Positions 10,097 to 18,613 of a DNA stretch of 64,000 nt are shown in pieces. The stretch spans positions 3,165,001 through 3,229,000 of the forward strand of contig NZ_CP012700.1 of assembly GCF_001307295.1 (NCBI RefSeq). Direction: 5' to 3'. Origin of the DNA: Sphingopyxis macrogoltabida. GTDB taxonomy: Bacteria; Pseudomonadota; Alphaproteobacteria; Sphingomonadales; Sphingomonadaceae. The notes beneath the pieces are model-generated. The model was not told the origin of the DNA. It was given only the letters and a program-made list of their open reading frames with translations, and did not search any database. Position numbers and translations under genes: made by a program. Numbering within the stretch: the stretch's first letter is position 1; every line of letters begins with the position of its first letter.

Positions 10097-11355
10097 GTAT
10101 CAATACTTCATCACCCCTCCCCTTCAGGGGAGGGGACGGGGGTGGGGTCTTGCGGCCTTACGCCACCTCGCAACACCCCACCCCAACCCCTCCCCTGAAG
10201 GGGAGGGGCTTGAGAGAGGACTTCCCCGGCCTCACGCCAGGCTGGCACTATCTCGACACCGCCGCGACGGCGCAGAAGCCGCAGGCGGTGATCGACGCAA
10301 CGGTGAACGCGATGGGCCGCGACTATGCGACCGTCCACCGCGGCGTCTATGCGCGCTCGGCCGACATGACGCTCGCCTATGAGGCGGCGCGGCGGCGGAT
10401 CGCGGGCTTCATCGGCGCGAAGGAAGAGCAGATCGCCTTCGTGCGCGGCGCGACCGAGGCGATCAACCTTGTCGCTTATTCGCACCCGCGCAAAGGCCGC
10501 GTGCTGCTGTCGATGCTCGAACATCACAGCAACATCGTGCCGTGGCAGCTTGCAGGCTGGCAGGTCGACGTCTGCCCGCTGACCGCCGACGGCTGCATCG
10601 ACTTGGCCGCCGCCGAAAAGCTGCTGACCCCCGAACACACGATGGTCGCTTTCGCCCACGTCTCGAACGTGCTCGGCAGCCCGCTCGACGTCGCGCGCGC
10701 CGCCGAGCTGGCGCACCGCGTCGGCGCCGAGCTGCTGATCGACGGCTGCCAGGCCGTGCCGCGCCTGTCCGTCGACGTCGCGGCATTGGGCTGCGACTAT
10801 TACGCCTTCTCGGGCCACAAGCTCTACGGCCCGACCGGCATCGGCGTGCTGTGGAGCGACAAGCTCGAAATGCTCCCGCCCTGGCAGGGCGGCGGGTCGA
10901 TGATCGACCGCGTGACCTTCGCCAAGACAACCTACGCCCCCGCCCCGACGCGTTTCGAGGCCGGTACGCCCGCGATTATCGAAGCGATCGGGCTGGCGGC
11001 GGCGGTCGATTATGTCGAAGCGATCGGTATCGACACGATCCACGCGCACGAGGTCGCTCTGGTCAACAGGTTACGCGAAGCCCTTGCCCGCAAGAACAGC
11101 ATCACGCTCTATGGCCCTGAAGACAGTGCCGGAATCGTCAGCTTTTCGATGGCGGGGGTTCATCCGCACGACATCGGCACTATCTTGGACGAAAGCGGGG
11201 TCGCGATCCGCGCCGGGCACCATTGCGCGCAGCCGCTGATGGAGCATCTGGGGGTACCCGCGACCGCGCGCGCGAGCTTCGGTGTGTACAACAATGACGA
11301 CGATGTGGCGGCGCTGATCGACGGCCTCGCCCGCGTCGAGAGGATTTTCGGATGA
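10093..11355 (+). CDS. sufS: Cysteine desulfurase SufS, repeat-encoded N-terminus
   Basis: PLP enzyme that removes sulfur from cysteine for cluster assembly. The Schiff-base lysine lies in SGHKLYGPTG and the catalytic cysteine in RAGHHCAQPLM. TAATAQKP and HRGVYARSADMT are further family motifs. The longest frame starts with GTG at 10093 overlapping the sufD stop, but its first 39 residues are encoded by a palindromic repeat. They form a Pro/Gly/Arg-rich stretch unlike any SufS. A TTG at 10210, directly after the repeat's GGGGAGGGG, would give LREDFPGL..., close to the normal SufS N-terminus. Which start is used cannot be settled from sequence. Confidence 0.93.
   Translation: MSINTSSPLPFRGGDGGGVLRPYATSQHPTPTPPLKGRGLREDFPGLTPGWHYLDTAATAQKPQAVIDATVNAMGRDYATVHRGVYARSADMTLAYEAARRRIAGFIGAKEEQIAFVRGATEAINLVAYSHPRKGRVLLSMLEHHSNIVPWQLAGWQVDVCPLTADGCIDLAAAEKLLTPEHTMVAFAHVSNVLGSPLDVARAAELAHRVGAELLIDGCQAVPRLSVDVAALGCDYYAFSGHKLYGPTGIGVLWSDKLEMLPPWQGGGSMIDRVTFAKTTYAPAPTRFEAGTPAIIEAIGLAAAVDYVEAIGIDTIHAHEVALVNRLREALARKNSITLYGPEDSAGIVSFSMAGVHPHDIGTILDESGVAIRAGHHCAQPLMEHLGVPATARASFGVYNNDDDVAALIDGLARVERIFG
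10114..10208. repeat. Palindromic repeat inside the 5' end of sufS
   Basis: Terminal hairpins CCCCTCCCC-TTCA-GGGGAGGGG (10114-10135) and CCCCTCCCC-TGAA-GGGGAGGGG (10187-10208) are near-perfect copies in inverted orientation. The whole element is open in the sufS frame. It may act as a translated linker or as a new ribosome binding site. Confidence 0.85.
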
Positions 11356-11822
11356 GCGAGGATCGCATGATCAAGGTAGAAGAAGTCGCGAGCGTCGAAG
11401 CGCCGCCCAAGGCGCGCGTCGAGGACGTCGAGACGGCGCCCGAAAAGCTGGAACGCAAGCGCGACTATCTGGAAGGCTTTCTCGCGGCGAAACCCGCAGA
11501 GGTTGCGCCCGGCGCGGTCGGCGGTGACCTGTATGAGGCCGTGGTCAATGCGCTGAAGGATATTTACGACCCGGAAATCCCGGTGAACATTTATGACCTC
11601 GGCCTCATCTATAATGTCGAGATCGATGAAGGCCATGTCATGGTCACCATGACACTGACCACGCCGCATTGCCCCGTCGCGGAATCGATGCCCGCCGAAG
11701 TCGAACTGCGTGTCGGTGCGGTGCCCGGTGTCGGCGATGCCGAGGTCAATCTCGTCTGGGATCCGCCGTGGAGCCCCGAGAATATGAGCGACGAAGCGCG
11801 CCTCGAACTGGGGATGCTGTGA
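11352..11822 (+). CDS. sufT: SufT-type Fe-S maturation protein (DUF59/MIP18)
   Basis: A 156-residue protein. The C-terminal 100 residues are a DUF59 domain: VNALKDIYDPEIPVNIYDLGLIYNVEID, then TTPHCPVAESMPAEV with the conserved cysteine, and VNLVWDPPWSPENMS. In SUF operons this protein helps Fe-S maturation. The N-terminal 50 residues are charged and probably flexible. ATG overlaps the sufS stop, and its own stop overlaps the sufA start by one base. Confidence 0.93.
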   Translation: MSEDRMIKVEEVASVEAPPKARVEDVETAPEKLERKRDYLEGFLAAKPAEVAPGAVGGDLYEAVVNALKDIYDPEIPVNIYDLGLIYNVEIDEGHVMVTMTLTTPHCPVAESMPAEVELRVGAVPGVGDAEVNLVWDPPWSPENMSDEARLELGML

Positions 11823-12178
11823 TGACCGACGTAAAAACCCGCGCCCGCCCGGCAGCGGTCACGCTGACCGCGAACGCCGAAGAACGCATCGCCAAGCTGA
11901 TGGCGTCGGCGCCCGAAGGCGCGATCGGCGTCCGCCTGTCGACGCCGCGCCGCGGCTGTTCGGGGCTCGCCTATTCGGTCGACTATGTCACCGAGGAACA
12001 GAAGTTCGACGAGAAGATCGAAACCCCCGGCGGGGTATTTTACATCGACGGCGCGTCGGTGCTCTACCTCATCGGTAGCACGATGGACTGGGTCGAGGAC
12101 GATTTCGCCGCCGGTTTCGTGTTCGAGAATCCGAACGCCAAGGGTGCGTGCGGCTGCGGCGAGAGCTTTACCGTTTGA
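11822..12178 (+). CDS. sufA: A-type Fe-S carrier protein SufA/IscA
   Basis: Carrier that delivers assembled clusters to target enzymes. The 118 residues hold the three canonical cysteines: one in RGCSGLAY and two in the C-terminal GACGCGESF. The ATG at 11822 overlaps the sufT stop codon; longer in-frame starts lie inside sufT. It is the last gene of the SUF operon and is convergent with the extensin-like gene 7 bp away. Confidence 0.95.
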   Translation: MTDVKTRARPAAVTLTANAEERIAKLMASAPEGAIGVRLSTPRRGCSGLAYSVDYVTEEQKFDEKIETPGGVFYIDGASVLYLIGSTMDWVEDDFAAGFVFENPNAKGACGCGESFTV

Positions 12179-12185
12179 AGCGGCC

Positions 12186-12902
12186 CTAGCGGCAGATCGT
12201 CCAGCCTGCCGTCCGCTTTGCCATGTCGAAGTGGAAGTGATTGGCGTGTGCGGCATTATGGTCGGGCGACAGGACGGTGCTGAACAGGCCGCACGATCCG
12301 TCGCGCACCGCGTGCAGGAACTCGCCGCGCTTGTCGCCTTCGTCCCAATCGTTGATCAGCGAAATGCGCGTGCCGTCGGCGAGGATGAAGGCCGAAATAT
12401 CGATCGCATTAGCGGTCGAATGCTCGCTCTGCGCCTGCCGCCCGGCGATCTTCCGGCAATTGTAGCTGCCGAGATTTTCGAGCTCGGCGACCTTTTGCCC
12501 GAAATATTTCCGCGCCAGCGGCTGAACGACGTCGCGGTCCCACAGGATCATCGCGGCGGTCACGGCGCAGCCGGGCGCGGCGCCCGCCGGGCGCATCGTC
12601 GGCGCAAAGCGGTTTCCGGTCAGGATCATCCGCTGGCTCGCCCGGCACACGCCGCCACCGACCTCCGGACGCCGCAGGTACCCGGCCTTCGCGCGGTCGA
12701 AAGCGGCAAAGCAGGCACTGTCGTCGCCCGTCAGGCCGACAAGCTTGGCGTGCGTCGCCCAGCCCTGCGGATGCGACAGCTCGAAACGCGCGGTCGGAAC
12801 ATGTTCGGGATGGTCGCGCACCCACTGCATCGCGCGGATCGCCCCGAGCGCCAGCAGCACCGCGACGGCGAACCAGATGAGATAGGGGCGGAGACTCGTC
12901 AC
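12186..12902 (-). CDS. Extensin-like C-terminal domain protein
   Basis: A 238-residue protein with one N-terminal membrane helix (LIWFAVAVLLALGAIRAM) and an extensin-like domain predicted to lie in the periplasm. The motifs SEHSTANAIDIS and HANHFHFD resemble zinc-binding sites of peptidoglycan endopeptidases of the M15-like fold, and paired cysteines (CFAAF, GGVCRAS, GCAVT, YNCRK, GSCGLF) suggest disulfides. A cell-wall hydrolase role is likely from family knowledge but unproven. It follows the P450 gene on the same strand, 37 bp after its stop. Confidence 0.88.
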   Translation of the reverse strand: MTSLRPYLIWFAVAVLLALGAIRAMQWVRDHPEHVPTARFELSHPQGWATHAKLVGLTGDDSACFAAFDRAKAGYLRRPEVGGGVCRASQRMILTGNRFAPTMRPAGAAPGCAVTAAMILWDRDVVQPLARKYFGQKVAELENLGSYNCRKIAGRQAQSEHSTANAIDISAFILADGTRISLINDWDEGDKRGEFLHAVRDGSCGLFSTVLSPDHNAAHANHFHFDMAKRTAGWTICR

Positions 12903-12939
12903 GCGCCTCAGATGGCGCCTGAAGACCGGCCGGGCAAGC

Positions 12940-14331
12940 TCAGAGCGGTGTGAAGGTGACCGTCAGACCATCTTTGGGCCGCGGGATCGGCAGCACCTGC
13001 CATTCGGGGGCATAACCGTCCGGAAGCACGATGCGATGCGTCGTGACGACATGGTGGAAGAAGATTTTCGCCTGCATATAGGCAAAGTGCAGCCCGAGGC
13101 ACATATGCGCGCCGCCGCCGAACGGCACCCACGCATATTTATGCCGCTCGCGCGCGACCTCGGGCGAAAAGCGCATCGGATCGAACTTTTCGGGCTCGGG
13201 CCAATGCTCTTCCATCATATGGGTGAAAGCCGGGCTGACCCCGACCGAGGTTCCGGCGGGGATGCGATAGCCGCCATATTCGAAATCCTTGAGCGCGCGA
13301 CGCGGGAAGCTGGGCACCGGGGGCACGAGCCGCAGCGCTTCCTTGAACGCCCATTCGGTCATTTCGAGCTCGCCGAGGCTGTTGTGTCCGACGCCCTCGC
13401 CCGCCGGCGCCACCGCGAGCATCTCCTCGCGGAGCCGGTCCTGCCATTCGGGATGTTTGCCGAGCATGTAGACGAGCGAGGTGACCGAGCTGGTGATCGT
13501 GTCGTGCGCCGCCATCATCAGGAAGTTCATATGATCGACGATCGCCTCGACGCTCATATAGTCGCCATTGTCGTCCTTCGTGCGGCATATCTGGCTGAAC
13601 ATGTCCTCGCCGCTGCCTTCGCGCCGTTCGGGCACCATGCGGCCGAAATAATCGACGAGATAGGCCCGCCCCTTTGCGCCGCGTCCCATGGCGGTGAAGG
13701 GCAAGGGCACGCGGACGATGCCGATCGATGCCTGCACCATGTCGACGAACGCCTTGTTGACCTTGTCCGCCTCAGGGCCCCAGGGGATGCCGAGGAAGCT
13801 GGTCGCGGCGAGGTCGAGCGTCAACTCCTTGATTGCCGGATAGAATTTGAAGCTCTTGCCGCTCCAGCTCGCGACTCGCCGGGCGATGCCTTCGTTCAGC
13901 GAGTCGGCATAATGGCGCATCGGTTCGGGCTTGAAGGCGACCGACAGCAGCTTGCGGTCGGCGCGGTGCTTTTCGAAATCCATCAGCATCAGTCCGCGCG
14001 GGAAAAGCAGGTTGAGCACCGGCCCCCATCCCTGTTCGGACGAGAAAATCTTGTCGCGGTCGAACATGACGAGTTCGTTCGCCTCGGGGCCGTGCAGCGC
14101 AACGCTGCGCCCGCCGAAGCTGTTGTTGCGATAGACCCGGCCATAGGTGGCGACCATGCGGCGGGTGAAAGCAGGATAGTCGCGAAGCTGGTCGAGCGTG
14201 TTGCCGATGACCGGCATCCCGTCCTCGCCCGGGATATGATCGAGCGCGGCATCGGGATTGCGCGGCAGCCAGTGCTGCGTTTCGGGGCCGAAACGCGCCT
14301 CGGGCCAGTTGATCTTCGCCGGAGCGTTCAT
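12940..14331 (-). CDS. Cytochrome P450
   Basis: Heme monooxygenase of 463 residues and soluble bacterial type. Visible motifs are the I-helix oxygen-binding AAHDTITSS, the K-helix KEALRLVPP (ExxR), and the heme loop FGGGAHMCLGLHFAY with Cys411 as axial ligand. The N-terminus MNAPAKINWPEARFGPETQHW lacks a membrane anchor. No ferredoxin or reductase gene adjoins it, so redox partners must come from elsewhere. Substrate is unknown. An imperfect palindrome upstream may bind a regulator. Confidence 0.95.
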   Translation of the reverse strand: MNAPAKINWPEARFGPETQHWLPRNPDAALDHIPGEDGMPVIGNTLDQLRDYPAFTRRMVATYGRVYRNNSFGGRSVALHGPEANELVMFDRDKIFSSEQGWGPVLNLLFPRGLMLMDFEKHRADRKLLSVAFKPEPMRHYADSLNEGIARRVASWSGKSFKFYPAIKELTLDLAATSFLGIPWGPEADKVNKAFVDMVQASIGIVRVPLPFTAMGRGAKGRAYLVDYFGRMVPERREGSGEDMFSQICRTKDDNGDYMSVEAIVDHMNFLMMAAHDTITSSVTSLVYMLGKHPEWQDRLREEMLAVAPAGEGVGHNSLGELEMTEWAFKEALRLVPPVPSFPRRALKDFEYGGYRIPAGTSVGVSPAFTHMMEEHWPEPEKFDPMRFSPEVARERHKYAWVPFGGGAHMCLGLHFAYMQAKIFFHHVVTTHRIVLPDGYAPEWQVLPIPRPKDGLTVTFTPL

Positions 14332-14379
14332 CGCGTCATATCCTCGTATCCGTCTATCCGGGCGAGCCTATCGGACTAC

Positions 14380-14397
14380 TTACATCTATGCAAGTAA
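14380..14397. promoter_or_regulatory. Imperfect palindrome upstream of P450
   Basis: TTACATCTATGCAAGTAA matches its reverse complement at 12 of 18 positions with perfect TTAC/GTAA ends, 49 bp before the P450 ATG. It is a plausible TetR-size operator; no partner is identified. Confidence 0.3.
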
Positions 14398-14469
14398 CGC
14401 TTGATCGGCGATACGACTCCATTCACCGCAAATTCAACTCGACTCGTGCAATCGGGTGTCCAATATCGC

Positions 14470-14488
14470 GGGCCCGTTCGTTGGGCCC
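14470..14488 (+). promoter_or_regulatory. Leader hairpin before lipoprotein gene
   Basis: GGGCCC-GTTCGTT-GGGCCC forms a 6-bp GC stem with a 7-base loop and ends 3 bp before the AAGGA ribosome binding site at 14492. It could influence translation of the lipoprotein. Confidence 0.3.
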
Positions 14489-14500
14489 TTGAAGGACAAG

Positions 14501-15370
14501 ATGATGATCAAGAGCCTGAGGCGTCCCCTCTCCATCGTGCTCGGCGCGCTCGCGACCACCACGCTTGGCGGCTGCTATTATGGCGACGTCGGGACGAGCT
14601 ATGCTTCCGCCGGAAACCTCTGTGCGGACAGCTATTACGACTACGACCCCTATGCCTATGACGACGGCTATGGCTACGACTGCTACGACAGCTCGGACTA
14701 TGGCAGCGGCTTCGTCAACATCGGCTTCGGCGGCGGCTGGTACGACGATTATTATTATCCCGGATACGGCACGTGGATGTACGATAGCTACCGCCACCGT
14801 TATCCGCTGCGCGGCCAGTACCTCAACTATTGGGGCGGCCGCCGCGCCTGGTGGCGCCATCATGGCGGCCGTCCCGGCAACGGCCACTGGAATGGACCGG
14901 GCCGCCCCGGCCATGGCGATGGCCGTCCGGGCCGGCCGGGACGCCCCGGCGGCTGGACGCCGGGCGATCGCGACAACGATGGCCATCACGGCACGCGGCC
15001 CGGCCGTCCTGGCGCGGGCAACCCCGGCGGTCCGCCGACGACGACCAATCCGGTACGGCCGGGACGTCCCGACGGCGTGAGGCCTCGTCCGCCGGGTTCG
15101 GTCGATGCGACTCCCGGGCGTCCGGGCAGGCCCGGCCGACCCGATGGCGTGCGCCCGTCGTGGCCGGGCCGCGGCAATGGCGATGGCGTCCGGCCGGGAC
15201 GTCCGGGCGGCCAGCCCGGCGGTGCGGCGACGGCACCGCGTCCGCCCGCGCAGGCAAGACCCGCACCGGCGCAGCGTCCGGCCCCGGCCGCACGCCCCGC
15301 GCCGCAACCGCGCGCCGACCCGCCCGCGCGCGGCCCGGGCGACCGGGTCAACCGCACCCGTCCGCAATAA
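14501..15370 (+). CDS. Tyr/Asp-rich and Gly-Arg-Pro-rich lipoprotein
   Basis: A 289-residue predicted lipoprotein. The ATG at 14501 follows AAGGA and is chosen over an open extension to 14456. Signal peptide and lipobox (LGGCYY) end near residue 23. Residues 25-100 are rich in Tyr, Asp and Gly (YYDYDPYAYDDGYGYD), and a Trp/His patch (WGGRRAWWRHHGG) follows. Residues 115-250 are low-complexity GRPGRPG repeats, and the tail is Pro/Ala-rich. The composition suggests an extended, surface-exposed or cell-wall-interacting polymer-like protein. No enzymatic motif is visible. Confidence 0.8.
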   Translation: MMIKSLRRPLSIVLGALATTTLGGCYYGDVGTSYASAGNLCADSYYDYDPYAYDDGYGYDCYDSSDYGSGFVNIGFGGGWYDDYYYPGYGTWMYDSYRHRYPLRGQYLNYWGGRRAWWRHHGGRPGNGHWNGPGRPGHGDGRPGRPGRPGGWTPGDRDNDGHHGTRPGRPGAGNPGGPPTTTNPVRPGRPDGVRPRPPGSVDATPGRPGRPGRPDGVRPSWPGRGNGDGVRPGRPGGQPGGAATAPRPPAQARPAPAQRPAPAARPAPQPRADPPARGPGDRVNRTRPQ

Positions 15371-15392
15371 CGGCAGCTAGGGTCAGCGACAG

Positions 15393-16733
15393 TCAGCCGG
15401 CCGGAGGCTTGCTGCTGTCGCTCACCATATCCTCCTGAAGCGTCAGCCCGCGCGCGCCGTGATGCGACGTGTGGGCTGGCGCGTGCGGATATTCCTTGTC
15501 GGCCGGCTCCGGGACTTCGAGCATCCCTTCCCACTTGGCGATGACCGACGTTGCCACGGCATTGCCGACGACATTGGTCGCCGAGCGGCCCATGTCGAGG
15601 AACTGGTCGATGCCGAGGATCAGCGCGACGCCTTCGACCGGCAGGCCGAACTGGGTCAGCGTCGCGGTGATGACGACAAGGCTGGCGCGCGGGACACCCG
15701 CAATCCCCTTTGACGTGATCATGAGCGTCAGCAGGATCAGGATCTGCGTGCCGATCGACAGGTCGATGCCATAGGCCTGCGCGATGAACAGCGTCGCAAA
15801 GCTCATATACATCATCGAGCCGTCGAGGTTGAAGCTGTAGCCGAGCGGCAGCACGAAACCCGAAACGCGGCGCGGAATGCCGAAACGGTCGAGCTGCTCG
15901 AACAGCTTGGGCAGAGCCGCTTCCGACGACGCGGTCGAGAAGGCGAGCAACAGCGGTTCGACGATATAGCGCGCCAGCGTCAGAATGCGCCTGCCAAGGA
16001 AAAGCGCTCCGACCCCGAACAGGATCATCCAGAGCAAGGTCAGGCCGAGGTAGAATTCGAGGATGAGCCGCAGGAAGTCGAGCAGGATGCCGAGCCCGTT
16101 GACGGTGATCACGCCGGCAAGCGCGCCGAACACCGCGAAGGGCGCGAACAGCATCACATAGTTGGTGACCTGCAGCATCAGTTCGGCGAGCACGTCGACA
16201 CCCCGGAGCAGCGGCGCGCCGCGATCCCCGAGCGCCGACAGGCCCACCCCGGCAAAGATCGAAAAGACGAGGATCTGCAGGATATTGTTCGAAGCCATCG
16301 CCCCGAAGATCGATTCGGGAAAGATGTGGAGGATGAAATCGCGCAGGTTGAGCGCCGACGTCTTCACCTCGCCGATCTCCGCGGTCGGCGTCAGGTCGAG
16401 CCCGACGCCGGGCTGGAGCAGATTGACGAGCAGCAGCCCGAGGGTGATCGACATGAAGCTGGCGCCGATGAACCAGAGCAGCGACTTGAGCCCGATGCGG
16501 CCGAGCGCCGCGCTATCGCCCATGTTCGCGATGCCGGCGACAATCGTCGCCAGCACCAGCGGCGCAATGATCATCTTGATCAGATGGAGAAACACGTCGG
16601 GCAATATCTTGAAATAGCCGGCGATCTGCGTCGCCGCTTCCTTGTCGGCGCCGATCTGGGCATGCCCGATCGCGCCGGCGATAATGCCGAGCACCATGCC
16701 GACGAGGATGAATAAGGTCAGGCGTTTTGCCAT
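15393..16733 (-). CDS. Dicarboxylate/amino acid:cation symporter (DAACS family)
   Basis: Inner-membrane sodium- or proton-coupled symporter of 446 residues, GltP/DctA-like. Family motifs are the serine-rich re-entrant loop STASSEAALP, the FNLDGSMMYMS segment and the substrate-binding DMGRSATNVVGNA near the C-terminus. About eight membrane helices plus two hairpins fit. The last 35 residues are a hydrophilic tail. Likely substrates are C4-dicarboxylates, glutamate or aspartate. Convergent with the lipoprotein gene. Confidence 0.94.
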   Translation of the reverse strand: MAKRLTLFILVGMVLGIIAGAIGHAQIGADKEAATQIAGYFKILPDVFLHLIKMIIAPLVLATIVAGIANMGDSAALGRIGLKSLLWFIGASFMSITLGLLLVNLLQPGVGLDLTPTAEIGEVKTSALNLRDFILHIFPESIFGAMASNNILQILVFSIFAGVGLSALGDRGAPLLRGVDVLAELMLQVTNYVMLFAPFAVFGALAGVITVNGLGILLDFLRLILEFYLGLTLLWMILFGVGALFLGRRILTLARYIVEPLLLAFSTASSEAALPKLFEQLDRFGIPRRVSGFVLPLGYSFNLDGSMMYMSFATLFIAQAYGIDLSIGTQILILLTLMITSKGIAGVPRASLVVITATLTQFGLPVEGVALILGIDQFLDMGRSATNVVGNAVATSVIAKWEGMLEVPEPADKEYPHAPAHTSHHGARGLTLQEDMVSDSSKPPAG

Positions 16734-16827
16734 GAAAAATGCTCCCTGTTCCGGCCTGGCCGGATCTATGCGGTGGGGGTAACAGGGCGATGGCCGCGGG
16801 GCAATGCAGCGTACCGGCGGCGAGGCG

Positions 16828-18612
16828 TCACATCAGGAAGAAGCTGATCGCGAGGCAGGTCGAAACGCCGGTGATGATGTTGAGCGGCACCCCGATCTTG
16901 ACGAAATCGACGAAGCGATAGTCGCCGGCCGCATAGACGATGGTGTTGGTCTGATAGCCGATGGGGGTCGCGAAACAGGCCGACGCGCCGATCATGAGCG
17001 CTATGACGAGCGGGCGCGGATCGACGCCGAGTTCGGCCGCGATCGCCAGTGTTACGGGAGTCATCAGCGCCGCAACGGCATTGTTGCTGAGCAATTCGGA
17101 GAGGATCAGCGCAAAGAAATAGATGCCGAAGACCAGAACCCAGCCCGGCTGCCCCGCCAGCATCGGTTCGACCCAGCCCACCATCATCGCGACCGCGCCA
17201 CTGTTTTCGAGCGCCAGCCCCACCGCGAGCATCGCGAAGATCAGAATCAGCACGTCGCCATCGATCGTGCCCCATGCTTCATCGCTGTCGATGCAGCGGG
17301 TCACAAGGATCACGCCGATCGCGATGATCGCCGCCACGCCAATCGGCAGTATGTCGAGCGCGGCCAACGCCACCACCGAAATCATGCACAGGATCGCGAT
17401 CCACGCCTTGCTACGGCGAAAGGCCCGGACTTTGGCAAGATCAGCACCGATCAGGTTCGGGTTGTCGCGCAATGCCTCGACCTCGCTCGGTCCTCCTGCA
17501 ACAAGCAGCCGGTCGGCAGGGCGGATACGCACACTGGCCAAGTCGGGGCCAGGTTCATGTGCCGGCCGGTCGAGCCCGATGATTCGCGCACGGATTTTCT
17601 GCAGGAATGGGATGTCGATCAGCCGCTGTCCGATCGAGGGATGGTTCGACGCAACCATCGTTTCGACGACCATATCGCCCTCGCCGGGTTCGCCGCTCCC
17701 GATGCCGAGGTCGAAGCGTCGTTGCTCGCGCCAGGTCATCAGGGTCGCGCCATCGACGCGGAGAATCAGGCGATCACCTGCGGCAAGCCTCCAATGCTCG
17801 AGTTCGGCGCCGTGCACGGCGGTCGAGCCACGCCGGACGCCGACAATGCGGCCCGACCGCGGTAGTTCACGAAATGCATCGACCGTCATCCCCACCAGAT
17901 CATCGTCTTCACCCAGCACCAGTTCGGTCAGATATTGATGCGCCTCGCTAGATCCGGCCGGCCCTTTCACGGGCTTGTCGGACGGGAGCAACCACCACAT
18001 CAGCGCGAGGCCGATCATCCCCGATGCGGCGGTGACGAGGCCGATGGGCGTAATCTCAAAAATCCCGAAACGCTCCATCCCGGCATCGCGGACGATCCCG
18101 TCGACGACAAGATTGGTCGACGTACCGATCAAGGTCAGCGTGCCGCCGAGCACCGCGGCGATCGACAGCGGCATCAGCAACTTTTTCGCGCTGACTCCGG
18201 TCACTTCTGCGAGCTTCATCATGATCGGGACCAACACAACGACGACCGGGGTGTTGTTGAGGAACGCCGAGGCGATGAGCGCACCGACGAGCACCTCGAT
18301 GATGGCCAAGCGCGGGTGTTTTTCGGCGCGCGCCATGATCGCGTCGGCGACGCGCTGGATCACCCCGGTGCGGATCAGCGCTCCCGACAGCACGAACATC
18401 GCGCCGATAACGATCGGCGCCGAATTGGAGAAGACCGAATACATGGCATCGGCATCAAGGATGCCGAGCGCGAGATAGGTGCAGGCACCGAGGATCGCGA
18501 TCACCGTCGCCGGCAGCCGCTCGAGCAGAAAGCCGACGAACATGCCCGCAAGAATGATCAGCGACAGGACGGCCTGATTGGTCTCGACAAACGTCCGGAT
18601 CGCCTCGATCAT
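16828..18612 (-). CDS. SLC13-type anion permease with two TrkA-C domains
   Basis: A 594-residue membrane transporter of the SLC13/DASS type. Two blocks of hydrophobic helices (1-200 and 385-594) flank two soluble RCK-C/TrkA-C domains (about 215-375, VGMTVDAFRELPRSGRIVGVRRG and IGQRLIDIPFLQKIRARIIGLDRP). Motifs SAFLNNTPVVVVLVP and ELLSNNAVAALMTPV are the paired substrate and cation sites. Substrates may be sulfate or dicarboxylates. Its ATG lies 1 bp after the aroC stop, so it is the last gene of the run that starts with the DnaJ-like gene. Confidence 0.92.
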   Translation of the reverse strand: MIEAIRTFVETNQAVLSLIILAGMFVGFLLERLPATVIAILGACTYLALGILDADAMYSVFSNSAPIVIGAMFVLSGALIRTGVIQRVADAIMARAEKHPRLAIIEVLVGALIASAFLNNTPVVVVLVPIMMKLAEVTGVSAKKLLMPLSIAAVLGGTLTLIGTSTNLVVDGIVRDAGMERFGIFEITPIGLVTAASGMIGLALMWWLLPSDKPVKGPAGSSEAHQYLTELVLGEDDDLVGMTVDAFRELPRSGRIVGVRRGSTAVHGAELEHWRLAAGDRLILRVDGATLMTWREQRRFDLGIGSGEPGEGDMVVETMVASNHPSIGQRLIDIPFLQKIRARIIGLDRPAHEPGPDLASVRIRPADRLLVAGGPSEVEALRDNPNLIGADLAKVRAFRRSKAWIAILCMISVVALAALDILPIGVAAIIAIGVILVTRCIDSDEAWGTIDGDVLILIFAMLAVGLALENSGAVAMMVGWVEPMLAGQPGWVLVFGIYFFALILSELLSNNAVAALMTPVTLAIAAELGVDPRPLVIALMIGASACFATPIGYQTNTIVYAAGDYRFVDFVKIGVPLNIITGVSTCLAISFFLM

Positions 18613-18613
18613 G

